Notes: generated by a model from the letters alone, not told the origin. DNA of 64,000 nucleotides from Kryptolebias marmoratus (GCF_001649575.2 NC_051440.1:24455813-24519812); one strand, 5' to 3'. Positions 49,576 to 62,699 are shown, counted from the first letter of the stretch. Made by a program: numbers and translations.

Positions 49576-50929
49576 TTTATTTACTGATGTCTTTCTTTCT
49601 TGCAAAGTGTTGCCTGAATGCTCCAGATCAGAAAACTTTCAAAAATCTCAGTTTATAGAGATTTAATTCTTATGGAAGCAGTAAGAATGGACACACAGTT
49701 TCTGCAGTCTGCTTTAGCTTCTGTTATTATATTAAAACATTGTATGAAGTCATGTGATGCTGAACGTCTGAGATTATGTTGCTTCTACTGGAACAGATTG
49801 TTTTTTTTCTTTCATTCTGTCAGATATTGAAAATTTGAAAACATTTTGAAAAGAGCGTACATTTGGTTGGGACTGCACAGACTACAAGTGATGATTTACA
49901 GAGCATGGATGTGGAATAATCAGTTTTCTGTCTGCCGGCTTGTTATTCAGAAAATGTGAAAAGGTTTCTAGTAGATTTGCTTCTGTCCAGGAAAAATATA
50001 TTTTTTTTCATTTCTGTTTACCTGAATGACCTTCTTCCTTATTTTCTAACTGTAACAGCTTTTTACAGGAAATTCAAAATGTCTCTTTTTTTCTTTTTCT
50101 CACATTCGTACTGTGGATATGAAAGGGTTTCAGTAAGAGTTCTTATTAATGCTCACAAACACAGACATCCCTGAACATTTTTTTCCAGCTCACCACCATC
50201 ATAATAAAACGGCTCATCTAGAGTTCTGTACAGGTGTCGTCTGACCCCCCCTTCCTCGTTGTTTCTGCAAAGCCTCGGGTCTTATAGCAGATCAGAGTAT
50301 CTCTATCTGTGTCAGACGCCTGCAGAGCTAAAACTCAGACATGTGTGTTGGCACAGGGAGTACAGTGTTTGAGCAGATCTTAAGAGGCTGTGGACAGAAG
50401 TGATGTTAGAATAAGGGTGACAAGAACTCGATACATTTGACTGAGCTGCTTGTTTGTCCCCTGCAGCTTGTCTTTAATCCTCTGGCTCTTTTGTTGAGTG
50501 TTTACAGTGGAAAGGTCACTACACTGACACATTCAGGCCAGTCAGTCAGAACGTTTCATCATAAAGTGATAGTTCACATCTTTTGCACTGTTGTAGATAG
50601 CTTTGTGAATGACCCCAGTTTAGAGAAATAGTTCAATTCTGACCGGATTAATGAGCTGACTGTTAGTCCAAGTGGGGTTAAGATTGCTGTCGCCTAAAAA
50701 TAACTCAAAAATTCACTACATTATATATGAATGCTATTTTATAAAACTCTGCTCTGCTAATAATTGTGCACGACTCAGTTATTCTGGCAGAAATATTAAA
50801 ATCTTCCCTCTGGAAGTGTCATAGCAGGCACCAGAAGTGCTACAGCTAGCTGCTCCTGTTTTCCCTTGGAAATAAGCACAGAAATAACAATAAAATGTAA
50901 TAATTATTATCCCAGTTTCACTCACAGAC

Positions 50930-51105
50930 AAGCAGGCTGGACTCCAACAGTTAATGACTTTTTAAGGAAGCTCATTGAGTGCTCAGCATATGTGTTGGGA
51001 ATCACTCTCAACTACTACTACAAATTTCAGCTCACTATCTGCCAATTCTTGTGTTTTTTAAGGTCAGCTGGCTGTGGCAGCCATCTTGAATTGGGTTGAC
51101 TTTAA
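50930..51105 (-). repeat. Hairpin-ended dispersed repeat, minus-strand fragment
   Basis: Reverse-complement phrases 'TGGACTCCAACAGTTAATGA', 'GCTCAGCATATGTGTTGGGA', 'CTCAACTACTACTACAAATT' and 'GTGGCAGCCATCTTGAATTG'. Confidence 0.6.
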
Positions 51106-51914
51106 AAGTGTGGCGTTACTTTTGCATTAGTAACAACCTTACTTTGTGCCTCTGTAGTTTTTTTGTGATTTCGTGGATTGTTAACGATTAAAAATCCTCC
51201 ACAGTCGCTGCACACGCGCCGCTCCTGTACGTCGTCCAGCTTAAACAATAAACGTTTGATAGATGTTAAATATGCACGCATAGTGATTTCTTTTCAAGCA
51301 CTTTCACTTCTTGTTTCTCCTCAAAATTAATTTGTGTTGCGCTTTCCAACGACGGGGCAGCTTATGATCTCGTGTGGGGAAAAGTACGAACCCCTTCATC
51401 AAACACAATGTCAGGATTTACAGCCTAGTTACAGCACACACATCTGAAGTGCTGAGTTGATAAAATCAGTGACCTTCAAATCCTTCCCACTGTGTGTATG
51501 TGAGAGATCTGACAGATTTTATGATCCTGAGTGCCAGGTTGGAATAGTAAATATGTACCCTCTCAGAAAATTAAGTACCAAGTCTATATGACTTCCTCCG
51601 ACTCTGCAGGGGTCCTAAAATCTGCTTTACTGTTGGAACGTTTCACTGTTTATGGAAACTCTGCTTTCTGTAAATTACATCAATATATTTCACAGCAGAT
51701 GGTGGAGTTTTTTCAGAGAGAACAAATTGCATGTGTTTTTATCAGATTTATACTTATACTACAGGTTTTTTGTTTCTAAAGCGCATCTTCAAACCATGCA
51801 TCTGAATAACTGCATTTTCTTTCTCTTTTAATGTTTTCGGATCCACAAATGGCTCTAAAATAAATCCCCTCGGTGGGCACATGTACATCTTTATTTGCAA
51901 ATGAGACGACATTT

Positions 51915-52202
51915 GCTCCGGCTGTGGATCAGCAGTTCGAGCAGTCGTCCTCCAATGAGAGAGTTCCAGGTGTGATTCCTGGCAGGAGCCTCTGATGTGT
52001 GCCCCATTGGTGTATGAATGGAGTTTAAAGTACTGATTAATCTCCATAGAATGATTTATTCAGATTAGCTTTGTAGAGATTCTGTGCCGTATGAATGTGT
52101 GTGTGGATGGATAAATGAGGGCACAGATTGTGTTGTAAAGTGCTTTTTTGATTACCCTGATTGCCTAGAAAGGTGCTTTATAAGTACAGTCCATTTATAC
52201 GC
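51915..52202 (+). mobile_element. tRNA-derived SINE-like element
   Basis: Box-A-like GGATCAGCAGTTCGAGCAGT and box-B-like AGGTGTGATTCCT are spaced as in a Pol III promoter. They are followed by the known tail phrases TGTAAAGTGCTTTTTTG and AGAAAGGTGCTTTATAAGTA, ending CAGTCCATTTAT. This head-plus-tail layout is a frequent teleost SINE. No target duplications were confirmed. Confidence 0.55.
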
Positions 52203-52484
52203 CCCAAAATGTCCTTTTATTCATATGAACAAAAACAATAGAGGCCTAAACACTAAACTAAATGTGTTCTAAGCAGGTTTTTGTTAATGTTCTGGTAAAC
52301 AATAATATCTAAAATGGACAAACAATTAAATAAATAAGTAATTAGTGCTGAAATACTGCTGCAGTCAGAATATAATGTGCATGATTCCTATATTTTGTTA
52401 CAAACCATTTAGTTGAGTTTTATTGAAGGCCACAGCAGACAGTAATGATTGTGTCCATGTTTGTTTGTGTGTGTGGGTTCATGT

Positions 52485-52580
52485 GTCTGTTTGTTAGCAA
52501 TATGTCTCATGGACCAGCAGACAACTTTTAATGAGACTTTCAGAAAGTTAGAAATATCTGCAAAAACGCCTGAGTTATAG
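52485..52580 (+). repeat. Hairpin-ended dispersed repeat, 5' fragment
   Basis: 'TGTTAGCAATATGTCTCATG' followed by 'AATGAGACTTTCAGAAAG', after which the similarity stops. Confidence 0.55.
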
Positions 52581-54879
52581 TCACATATATATCAATATCT
52601 ATTCTAGTTTTTTTCCTCAAGGATCTGTAATCTCATACAGAAAACACTAATTTAATACAAAAAACAAAACCAATAATTATGGTTTTAAGAAAGAATAAAC
52701 TTAAATTTTAAACAAAACAGATAATCTGCTGTTAAATGTTGTTGATTACAGTATTTAAACAGAATATCAGTGCTGTGTGATGTCATATTTATACAAATAC
52801 TTTATAGTGCTGGTGCTCTGAAATTCCTTTCTTTTTTTATATCTTTTGTCATTTCCTTCCTTTGATGAGCTTTAATCTTTCCTTCATTTTCTGCTGTTTG
52901 ATTGATTATTACCTTCTCTGAGTTTCCAACAAGAAGAATAGAATTTCCTTTTTTTTACTCTTGAGCAGTACTTATTTTTTTCTAAAAATGAGATGATGTG
53001 AAGGTAATTGCACACTTTCTCCCTCTAAGCCTTTAAATGTATAACGAGGGTGATGTAGCCAACAGGAAGCCAGAATTGAGGTTTGCCTCGGTCTCTTCAA
53101 ACAGGTTCTTGTATTTTAACTGTTTCCTGATCAACATTCAGGGAAGCTTTAATGCAGTTTAGTTTTGGATGGACAGAAAAATAATCAGTGCTCTGAAATA
53201 ACAGATGTTCCTACTAGAATCTTGTGTCCCATTAGCTTAAAGTCCTGTTTCATTCCTTAAGTGATTGCTGGGCAAAACTGAGGGACGGTATGAGATTTTA
53301 GACTGATTGGCTAAGAGGTGGAAATGTTTCAGTGTGCGTCCGACAGAACTCTGGTAATCAGAGCTGTCTTTTCTTTATTAATTTATTTTTCTCTGCAGAT
53401 TTACATTTTTATCTTCCAGTAAGAGACGTTCTTAAAACTTAGAGTACCTGAAATGAGCTAAAAATGTTTGTTTTTTATTATTATTATTGGTCAAGAAGAC
53501 TGAAACAAAACTAAACTAGAGGTTTAAAATGGGCAAAGGTAGCATTTTATCACACTGAAATGTTGTTTTGGAGGCATTTGTTTAGCCTAGCCTGGTTGAA
53601 GACTTCTCCATGGCTGATAACTGTTTACCAGAACTATCCCTTTTCTTTAAAAAAAAGCCTGAGTTTGTATACCTTTCTACTCTCTTGCAAGAATTTCAGA
53701 TGTATAGTTGTACCAGCAGATATCTTTTCACAAACAACAACAGGTTTGTTTTTTAAACCAGCTGCAAACACCAGATTCAGGTCACGACTTACGTCTCTAA
53801 ACAGCTTCTCTTCAGGGTCTTCCTTACACCCTCTAATAACATAATGTGAACCCTACCAAACATTTACTTTAAATACTGATGCCTGTGTTTGTGCTTCTGT
53901 AGAATGGTTTATTAATGTTCTGCACATCAGTGGATGTAACGGTTCCACACCGGCTACCAGAGCCGCTGAGATCAAATTTCTCACCTTTTGTATTTTCCAT
54001 TAGAGTCAGGTCAACTGGAGATAATAGCAGACATTTGCACTCTGACAAAGCACTCCAATGTTTGAACAAGCATAAGAAAAAAGGCCTTGAAAATATTTGA
54101 CCAGTTAGTTTTAGGTTTAGGGTGCCAAATAAGTTATTGTAGTAAATCATATCATATCATATAATCATCTTCCTACATAATTTTGATGAAACATGAAAGC
54201 AGGGGTCCCCAAATGGTGGACTACTGCTTGGACAGTAATTAATTTAAGGTGGCACAGCTTTTCTAGAACTTACGCTAATTCATTATAATTTTATAGCTTT
54301 TACATTAATTCCCTCGTTTGGCCATCAGTTTCCTGCTGCTCCTGTCTGTAGAGAGTTTCTGTCAGCCTACAAAAAGATACAGGCCTGAAAAAAACAATAT
54401 ATGGTGAAGGAAGAAAGGTAGCAAGGCTGTCACTAAAAGAGAATTTAAATATAATATATATATTCTTGACATTTGCTGGAGAAAGATTTCCTCAAGTGGC
54501 CGTCGGTGAGTTTTAATTGAAGACCACTGCACTAAAGTGTCCACAATCTTACACCATCCTCTTTCTATGCAAATATCTTTTTTGGGGAATTAAATTTTAG
54601 TGTGACAAATAATCAGCTGTCGAGTGTATTTTACCAAGCAGGGAAACATTTGTGGGTTCAAAGCAGATCGATAGAAAAAAAGAACCCGTAAGACTGATTC
54701 TTTTGTGTTTTCTGATTTTGCACTTCAAAGCAAATCTTGTGCCTGACAAAGGAACAAACGTTAAGTCGTGTTTTTAATTTCAGTAGTGAAAAATCAGTAA
54801 CTGACAGAAAAATAGGCCTGCTCATTGTGAACTTCATGCTGTTTTATTTGAGAGATTATGACTGGTAAGACAAAAACAT

Positions 54880-54902
54880 GTGTGTGTGTGTGTGTGTGTG
54901 TA
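54880..54902. repeat. (TG)n microsatellite
   Basis: About 11 TG units. It is followed directly by the LINE-like remnant at about 54,940. Confidence 0.9.
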
Positions 54903-54939
54903 ATGTGGTAGGGTAGAATAGTGCGCTTTAACATCAAAG

Positions 54940-55125
54940 AAACAAATGAATTGGTTGAAGCATCTGTCAAAGATGCCTCTGGGACACCTTCCAACACAAA
55001 AAGGATTCTGGGGCAGACCTGGGACACGCTGGAGCGATGATAGATCGTGTTCTTTACAAACGCTTCGGGAGGCGGCGACAGCAGAGGTGACTGGGTCAAA
55101 CCACGTTGTCCCCCTGTCCAAAACA
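54940..55125 (+). mobile_element. LINE 3' fragment
   Basis: Ordered phrases 'TCAAAGATGCCTCTGGGACA', 'CTGGGGCAGACCTGGGACAC' and 'GCTGGAGCGATGATAGATC' match the segment just upstream of the 'GGATAAG' tail seen at 20,200-20,402, so this is another part of the same common teleost element. A 65-codon frame here is a by-product. Confidence 0.6.
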
Positions 55126-56159
55126 AATGTATACAGTGGTTAAATTAAAACAGACAAGTCTAAGCTTGTGCTTCTGTTTAAACTTTGTGTAAGGTATTTC
55201 TAAAGATACAAAAAGACCCTCGTAATTCTTGTTAAAAATCACGTTTGGGTTGTAATGAAATAATCAAGCATCGGAAACAAACAAATAACAGCGACGGAAT
55301 CTTTATTACGGTCAGCTGGATCTTCACATCATTAATGGATTTTTGATTCTCTGTCCTCTGAGACCAAAAACATCAATAAACGATGTTAATGAGCTACAGC
55401 ACTGAGTGTGAATCTCTGTGTGTGGTGGTGATCTGGATTTGAGAAGAGCAATAAAAAGAGTTTAAAAACAGATGGGATGAGAGAGTTTTACGGTGAACCC
55501 GGTCGACCTCTCTCCGAGGTTCTGAAGTGCATCTCCTCTGACACATAACAGCTGCTAGCGTCAGGGCCCGTGAGCTGAACAAAGGATCGTCACGTTTCTG
55601 ACTAAGAATAAAGACGGAGAGAAAAGGAGATGCGTGCTCATGTATGTGTGATGGAAATGGTGACAGAGAGAAAACAAAGTCCCGAGCTCAGCATTTCTCA
55701 GAAAATTTGGATATGACAGTTTCTCCTCGTGTGAGAAGCAGAAAAAAATATATAAAAAATCCACTGGGGCCCGCTCTGGGCTCAGCCAGTTGTGACACAT
55801 TCAGAATGAAGTTCATTATGTTGAATATCGTCATGCAAATGAGGGACGGGTCTGCTGGGGCTTCACTGCTTACATTTCAGATTCTGCACTTAGGAGATGT
55901 AGCTTAACGTTGCTGAAGGGTCTGCAAATGGTGCCATTTGTTAGTCATTTGCTGGAAAGACACTTCCAGCATTTTCAGTCTTTGCAACATGATCTACCAA
56001 AAAGTCCTGCCAACTGCTTACACTAAATCAAAATACAACAGATGGATGTCTTTATAGATTTATGTGTTTGTTTGTTCACACACGGTTTGATCAATATTGT
56101 TTTTTTTTTATCGTTAAAAATAAATTAGACAGGTATGATTAAAATAAATGATAAAACCA

Positions 56160-56800
56160 ATTAAAGGCCTAGCATTCCTTGAAGGAATTCATAATGCCCG
56201 CCACATTTATGCCAGTATTTTAGACTAAGATCACCTAATGTTGAATTATAGCTTTGTTTTTTGTTTTGAAAATAACATTCAGGGCGTGACATCTCTCGTG
56301 ATCTTGCCTGATCTGTTAGAGCTTGAAGTATGTGTGTAAATAACCCTCACCTTATGACATAAATGTCACTGTGTTATAGCCATCTTTTCTGTTTTCCAAG
56401 GTCAGTTGGGTTTTGTAGCCATTTTGAGTTGGGTTGACTCCAAAAGTTAATCAGTTTTAGACGCACATCCAGCAATTACTTTCTCAAAGGTGTATTAAAA
56501 TCCATCTAGTGGTTCTCAAGATATTTTTCTACCAGACAGACGGAGTTGATTTCAGTAGTTAATGGTGAGGTAATAAACAGAATACAAGTTGGAGATCAGT
56601 TTCAGCTACTCCCACACAAAATTTTAGGTCTATATCTGTAAAACTGACTGCGTTATAACCATTTTAGCACTTCCTATGATTGCTTTTCTGTGGCAGCCAT
56701 CTGGAATTGATTTGAACCATAAAAGTTAATCAGTTGTAGATGTCAACCCAATGATTACTTTCTAAAAGTTTCATTAAAATATGTTCAGTGAATGAGATTT
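56160..56800 (-). repeat. Hairpin-ended dispersed repeat, one full and one partial minus copy
   Basis: 56,160-56,545 starts at the 3' end with 'TAAAGGCCTAGCATTCCTTG' (intact hairpin with AAGGAATTC) and runs to 'GTGGTTCTCAAGATATTTTT'. A second, shorter unit spans about 56,590-56,800 ('CTACTCCCACACAAAATTTT', 'GTGGCAGCCATCTGGAATTG'). Confidence 0.7.
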
Positions 56801-58047
56801 TTTTTTTTTTGCCACTGGTATAGACAAATGAACACCGAGAGACACGACCAAAAACATTATTGCTCCACCTTCACTGATGAGCGATAATAAATCAGTAAAA
56901 CTCCGGATGTTTTAAATGAATATTAACACACATTAAATCAAAGTCTATGCAGCTTTTCAATCAGTTTCCAGGACTAAAATTTACCGTTCCTTGTTGAGTA
57001 AGATTGCTGGTTATACTAGCAGAACCAAACTAAAAATTAAAACAAAAGAAACTAAAATAAAATACTCTTAATGTTAACTCTTTTTAACCAAGAACGAAAG
57101 TCTGAATATTTTGTCATGAGTCATTCTGCAGCCGTTATGTTTGACATTCTAACACAGTGTCACTGCGTTCAAGGGGGATGAAATGTTTCCAACCAAACAT
57201 GGCAGCATTGATACACACCTGGCAGAGGAAGAGGAAGTTCTGAAAGTGACTTCCACATGAGCCGTTTTTACAAACTTTTTCCCCATAAAGCATCCAACAA
57301 TCTAGAAATATGCTCTCAAATATGTAAAAACACAACAGGTCTTTCTCTGATTGTAAATTTTTAAACAATGCTTTGAAAGACAGACATCATTCTGTTGCAT
57401 CGTGGTTTAATCTAGTAATTGATCATTTGATTGCTTTAAAATGTAAAAAAAAACTATATTCAACATAAATGGTAATTTAACTTTACAAAACTAGCTAGTT
57501 GAATTGTCAACTTTAAAAATACAAAATGACTCTATTTCAGACACTGAATGTCAAACCTGTAGTTTGGAGCATATTTAGATCTAAGGTGAAAGTCTACTTT
57601 ACAGTTGAAAGTCTACTTAGTACCCAAGAGACTGTTACTGCCGGAAGCAATTTTCCGGATGGGTAATACTGTAGTGAAAAAAAAAAAAGTCTGAGAATTG
57701 AAATATAATATAACCTTTCATTTTAGGGTAAGGTGAAATAGCACAAGCATACAAATGTTTGGACCACGGCATTCCCTCAGAAATGTCACTAATTAAACTT
57801 TGCATGATTAATTCAGCAAGGGATGAAGACATTGCTGTTTTGTGAGGTTAGAAACTGTTGTTAAGTTGTGAGTTCAAATAGGTTTTAGGAAGAAAAAGGA
57901 ATGGAAAGAAAAGCAGTTTTTGGATGCCCCAGAGCATTTTATTTGAGAAAATCTTTCCTTTGCTCTCAGTAGTCAAAGGGTGCAGAGATGATCTGACAAG
58001 CATTTAATGGAATACTACAAGACTCTTCTTGCAGCCTGTCTGTGCAG

Positions 58048-58220
58048 TATTTGAGAAAAAGTGGCTACGACAGCAATACTGTACAGAATGGAAGCCTGAT
58101 TCATAATAGGCAGGAAGCGAGGATGGGCACTACTCTGCCGCCAGTCACATTACATCCTCAGAAGCCAAGACATCAAGGCAGATTTAGGATTGAGAATGAA
58201 TGGGCTGAAGATGTGTTCAG
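58048..58220 (+). other. Candidate internal exon, plus strand (173 nt)
   Basis: Acceptor CTGTCTGTGCAG (or TCTTCTTGCAG, exon from 58,035 in the same frame) and donor TTCAG|GTAAGC. The frame is open throughout: YLRKSGYDSNTVQNGSLIHN, then RQEARMGTTLPPVTLHPQKP and RHQGRFRIENEWAEDVF. The composition resembles a cytoplasmic or linker region of a real protein, with no low-complexity runs. It leaves in phase 2. I do not recognise it. This is the strongest of the four exon candidates. Confidence 0.4.
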
Positions 58221-58609
58221 GTAAGCAGCCCATACAGCTTCAGTGAGCAGATACATAAAGGATGACAAAAATGCAAATTCAGACAGCTGTGATTACCTAC
58301 TCTACAGCAAAGACACATGGATGAATGTAAACACATATACACTGATGGTATCACAGTTGTGAAAACAAAATGCCTCTTTCTAAAACGTTCTAGATGAATA
58401 AACCTTTCATTCAACAGTGCTGAAAGGGAAAAATGGGAAGAGACGCGGAAAGCATGAAGAATAGAGGTTAAACCTGCAGCTGTAGTTTGGGAATGTATAT
58501 GTATTTAGTGGGATTTACTCCCTCTAATGTTATAAAATGAGTCATTTGTTTCTCGTGTGGATTAAACTCGACCTGGGATGTCAAGATCCTGGATAAAAGC
58601 AACTGAAAC

Positions 58610-58920
58610 GAGCTTCCTCTGTAGGGTGGCCTGTCATGTTTGGAGTAGACTGGGATCCAAAGTGCAGCAGGGTTGAATGAGGAACAGGCAATGCAGCAAA
58701 ACAAACCAGAACACAGTAGGGGTACTCCAGAGCCAGAGATTATCAATAACTGAAAACACATGGAAGGCACCGGCACAGCAGACCAGAGAACCATCAATGC
58801 AGCGAACAGTAGGATGTCACAATTACCTCGAGAAGCCAATGACTATTTAAACACGGAGGGTGAATAGAAATGAGGGGCAGGTGAGCTTGATAAGCAACTG
58901 AGGTGCAGCTGTTACGAGAT
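58610..58920. repeat. Possible interspersed-repeat segment
   Basis: Phrases such as 'GGGATCCAAAGTGCAGCAGG', 'GAACAGGCAATGCAGC', 'GACTATTTAAACACGG' and 'GAGGGGCAGGTGAGCTTGAT' resemble a common teleost repeat in wording and order. A 123-codon minus-strand frame (58,468-58,839) crosses it but has no recognisable content. Confidence 0.3.
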
Positions 58921-59404
58921 GAATAACCAGGAGAACTGAGTTAGAAACCTAAGCAAGTTCAAACGCACCAAATATCCAAGTAAAACAACAAGGAAAATTA
59001 TTACTGAATAACTGTAAGCACAGTAAAAAATGTAACTTTCAAAACTGAACACAAACTCCTGCATCATGACATGACCGAGCTCAGCCTTAGAGATGTGCTG
59101 AGAAGTTCTGTCATCTGAGAGTAACTTGGAAAAAGAAGTCAGCCGAGGTGGATCAGGCATCTGATCAAAACACATCCTGGTCCCTTCTGTTTGACGATTT
59201 TTCAGTCAACAATTGTTGCAATGAGACCATGAGTAAGTCCCAGAACTTGCTGGAGGAACTATAGATTCTCTCTGACCTGGGATGTCAGGGTTTTTCTTCT
59301 GGACCCTTACAAAAAAAGGCAAACTTTAAAATGTTTTCACATATGACGATATATTTTTTGAACCTTTTCAACATATTCTTGTGTCCACATGTGAAAATTA
59401 AAAG

Positions 59405-59805
59405 CTATGAAGGGATGCATACAGGCCATCCCCTTACATGCCATGGAAACATTTTAAACTAAGATATCTTAAGTTAAGATATGATGGAGCTGTAGCTATT
59501 TTAGTTAAACCTTGTAAATGAAACTTTGCACAATCTCATGTCAGACTACAAGATCATGCAAGATGTATAAAAACACTCTGAGTATGTGCTGTGACAGACT
59601 TACCCCACCAAACTTTAGCCCAGTTGTTGTTAAAATGATTCAGTTATTTCTGTTTTTGTGTTGACTAAGGTTAACTAGCTGTGGAAACCATATTGATTTT
59701 GATTGACTCAAATTTAATCAGCTGTAGATTTACTTCTATTGATTACTATCTGATGGTTACAGTCGGTCCAGTGATTTATGACACATTTTGCTAACACAAC
59801 CGACA
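59405..59805 (-). repeat. Hairpin-ended dispersed repeat, minus strand, diverged
   Basis: Reverse-complement order kept: 'CATACAGGCCATCCCCTTAC', 'CTGAGTATGTGCTGTGACAG', 'CAACCAAACTTTAGCCCAG'-like text, 'GTGGAAACCATATTGA' and 'GGTCCAGTGATTTATGACAC'. An old copy. Confidence 0.55.
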
Positions 59806-61127
59806 ACAGAACCCCCCCAAATTCAAGTATGACAAAACTATAAAGTTGTCGTAATTTCAGTTGCTTTAAATTTCATTACACCACTTTACTCCACAAATTA
59901 CAGAATCCTGCAGCAGTTTATTGCTTAATATAATAAAAAGAAAATTCACTTTTATTACCTGGAGCCCAGTTTGAGAAAAAGCTTGTGCAATAACAAAAAC
60001 ACATGGCTGTCACAGCTTTCCCGCCTCATCTAATCTCTTTGATTTATTGAATATTTCGATTTCAGGGATGAACTTGAAAGAAAGGCAGATTATTTCTGAA
60101 CCAAATTTAATTTGAACAAAGTTCTGCATTCATACACGAGTTAGAAAGTGATGCATTAACCATCAAGCAGTTAGCATTTAACAGATTATTGGAAAACTGG
60201 GCCATGTTTCTTGGTGTGCTGAGATGAAGACAAGCTAAAGATGAACCCACTGATTAATAATTAATAATCGTGAAGGCTTGTGCTCGTGTCTTTGCTGAAC
60301 CTCTGCTCTGTTGTTGAATAAAGTGATCAGGGTGGGTCAACTTGTCTATAAGTGTTAATAAGGGTTAGAGGCTTTTGTACTTGTTTTGTTCTGTGGTAAT
60401 TAAAGAATAAAAAGCTGCTTTTTTCTGAATCCTCCCCCACTCACGCAGCAGCCTTTTAAACTATATGCTCTCATTACCCACAACAACTATCTGTGGAGGG
60501 AAAGACTTTAAATGTGAAAGCTTGCAGCATAACATTAGCATGAACTCCAGGAAAGGCAGCTAACTAGAGGAGCTGACAGACAACTCCGTGGGATTTCACC
60601 ACAGACGACTCGATTTTACTGCACTAATCAACTACAACCTGCCTGGCAGGCAACCGTCTTCTCATTTCTGTGAAGGAGAATAAATCATAATACAACGAGT
60701 AAAACTTCTCATGTAGAGGATGAAAAAAAAAAAATCTAGGGGCTGTACTGAACACAGATGTTTTTGACTTTTAAAAAGGTTTTTTAAACCTGTTTATTTG
60801 CCTTTTTCACATACAAAGAAATAGAAATAGTGAAGCGTTCCCTAAAGATTAATTTTGATGATAAAGATTAAATATATTTTCTGAAAGAAAGATTTGTGCC
60901 TGCTGATCCTGTTTGTCTTTAATCCTTCTCTTCAATCAGATTGTTGCTCATTTATATGTCCTGAAGCATAAAGTCAGCTTTTTCTTCGTGGAACACAAAC
61001 GAATCAAAAATCCTTTAAAATCCTTTAAACATGCTTTCTGTTATCATGGCTGACATTAGGATTTTATGCCTTCAATGCCAGAAACACTGCACTGAAAGAA
61101 AGTCACTGCTGGGGTTCATTGTGTCTT

Positions 61128-61200
61128 TAAAGGGATAGTTCAGGTCTTTTGAAGTGAAATTTAGTAGAAAGGTCATAAACAATCAAAATCTTTCCAAAAT
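61128..61200. repeat. 'AAAGGGATAGTTCAG' element, second copy
   Basis: TCTTTAAAGGGATAGTTCAGG starts this copy. Related text ('CTAAAACAACTCCACTCTCA') recurs at about 61,735-61,760, so the copy may be split by the intervening sequence. Confidence 0.45.
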
Positions 61201-62484
61201 GAGGCTGTGGGAAAGCCTGAATTTGAAGTTGCTTGAATTTTGAACATGTTCAAAACATTAGTGTGACATGATTTATCTCAAAAGTCACAGAGTTGTTGCA
61301 GGCTGCTTGAATCCCTCTCATTTTAGTTTCTGTTCATTTTAGATCACTTATTTTAATACCTGCACAGGAGCTCTACTCTTACAAAAATACATCCAAGACT
61401 ACAGCTCTGAATGTTCAGGTCTAAAATCTACACCTGTGTGGGTATAATGTGGGCGGTGGTGGCCAGTGAAATAATGTGCATGGCCTAGAATACAATTATG
61501 CAAGCTGTGAACATAAAAACAGGCTGTGATTTTCAAAAATTGGCCACTTAAACACAACCACATGTCTCACTGAGCACTTGGTTGGAAACAAAATTTTTAT
61601 GAGACAGAATCTGAAAATTTGTCTATTTTCTCTCTATTTTGAGTCACCAACTGCTCTTCAACATTCACAGCCCAGTGAGATACAACCTTTACTGCTACTC
61701 CAAGCAGGGACAAGACCAAAGTTGATTTATGCCATCCTAAAACAACTCCACTCTCAAAAAGTTCACAATGTAAATGTGTTGTTGCGCTGTGAAGTTGCTG
61801 TTGTATTGTTGACAACAACGTTCCTCTTCTCCCTTAGAGTACACTTTAAAACAGGAAGTTTATGCTGAGATCTTGTTGCACACAGAAATTTACATCCACC
61901 CTGCAAAAAAGAGCTCCAGCTTCACGGTGCATCCAGATCGATGCTGGCAGGCAAAAACAAGGGAAGCCGGGGATAGTTTGCCATTTTTTACCTGAAGAAA
62001 AGAAAACCACACACACACACAGGCACGCACGCATCTGTCTAAAACAACCTAATGTCAAGGTTTGCATGCTCATTCCACTTTGCTCTCTTATGCAGTAATG
62101 TTACACAGTTGATATGTTAATCAAGAAAATCATTCATGCACACAAAAAATAATGCATGTGCACATTTTTACTTTATGTGCACATAGTTTTGTTCATTATA
62201 GAGCCCATCAGGACCTTAATAATAATAATAATACGTAGTTTGTTCACCTAGTTCTTGTTTAAAGTTCATCAGTTTAAGGGGGAAAACCTGCATGTTGGTG
62301 CTTTTCATGTCCTCTCTGCCTATGATGGAAATTTAGTCTGTTAAGGTCTGCAGCCTCCTCAGAGGTCGAGCACATGCAGCCAGATTTTGTCACCGTGCAC
62401 GTCAAAATGTTTGTCTGTTTATTTGTTTATTCAATATCCTTGATGTCAAGATCATTTCACCCCCTAGTGCAGGACTACACTGTA

Positions 62485-62660
62485 CTAGTTGCACATTTGG
62501 TGCACTAGTTCAACAAACACTCGGGACTTTCTGGCTACAAGTGCAACAAATTGGCTAACTAGTATGACCTTTGCTCCAACTAGTTTAGCAAAAGTGCCAC
62601 TAGTTACATTACAAATAAAAGTGTTAGTTGAAGTTGTGCACCAAAATATTCAACTAGTGC
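62485..62660. repeat. Cluster of ACTAGT motifs
   Basis: Six ACTAGT hexamers within about 175 bp (near 62,486, 62,503, 62,559, 62,579, 62,600 and 62,652), most set as CAACTAGT or GCACTAGT with GTGCA nearby. This is a degenerate short-period repeat of unknown origin. Confidence 0.6.
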
Positions 62661-62699
62661 AATGGAGTCGCAAATTAGTGTGGAAAAATGGTGTTTGTT

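Noticed and set aside
54946..55143. 65-codon plus-strand frame as a gene
   Set aside because: Wording matches a common teleost LINE 3' region.
57135..57368. 77-codon minus-strand frame with Cys residues
   Set aside because: A possible GT follows the frame, but no acceptor or family match was found. Treated as chance.
58468..58839. 123-codon minus-strand frame with a hydrophobic N-terminal part
   Set aside because: Crosses repeat-like sequence, with no promoter, splice or homology support.
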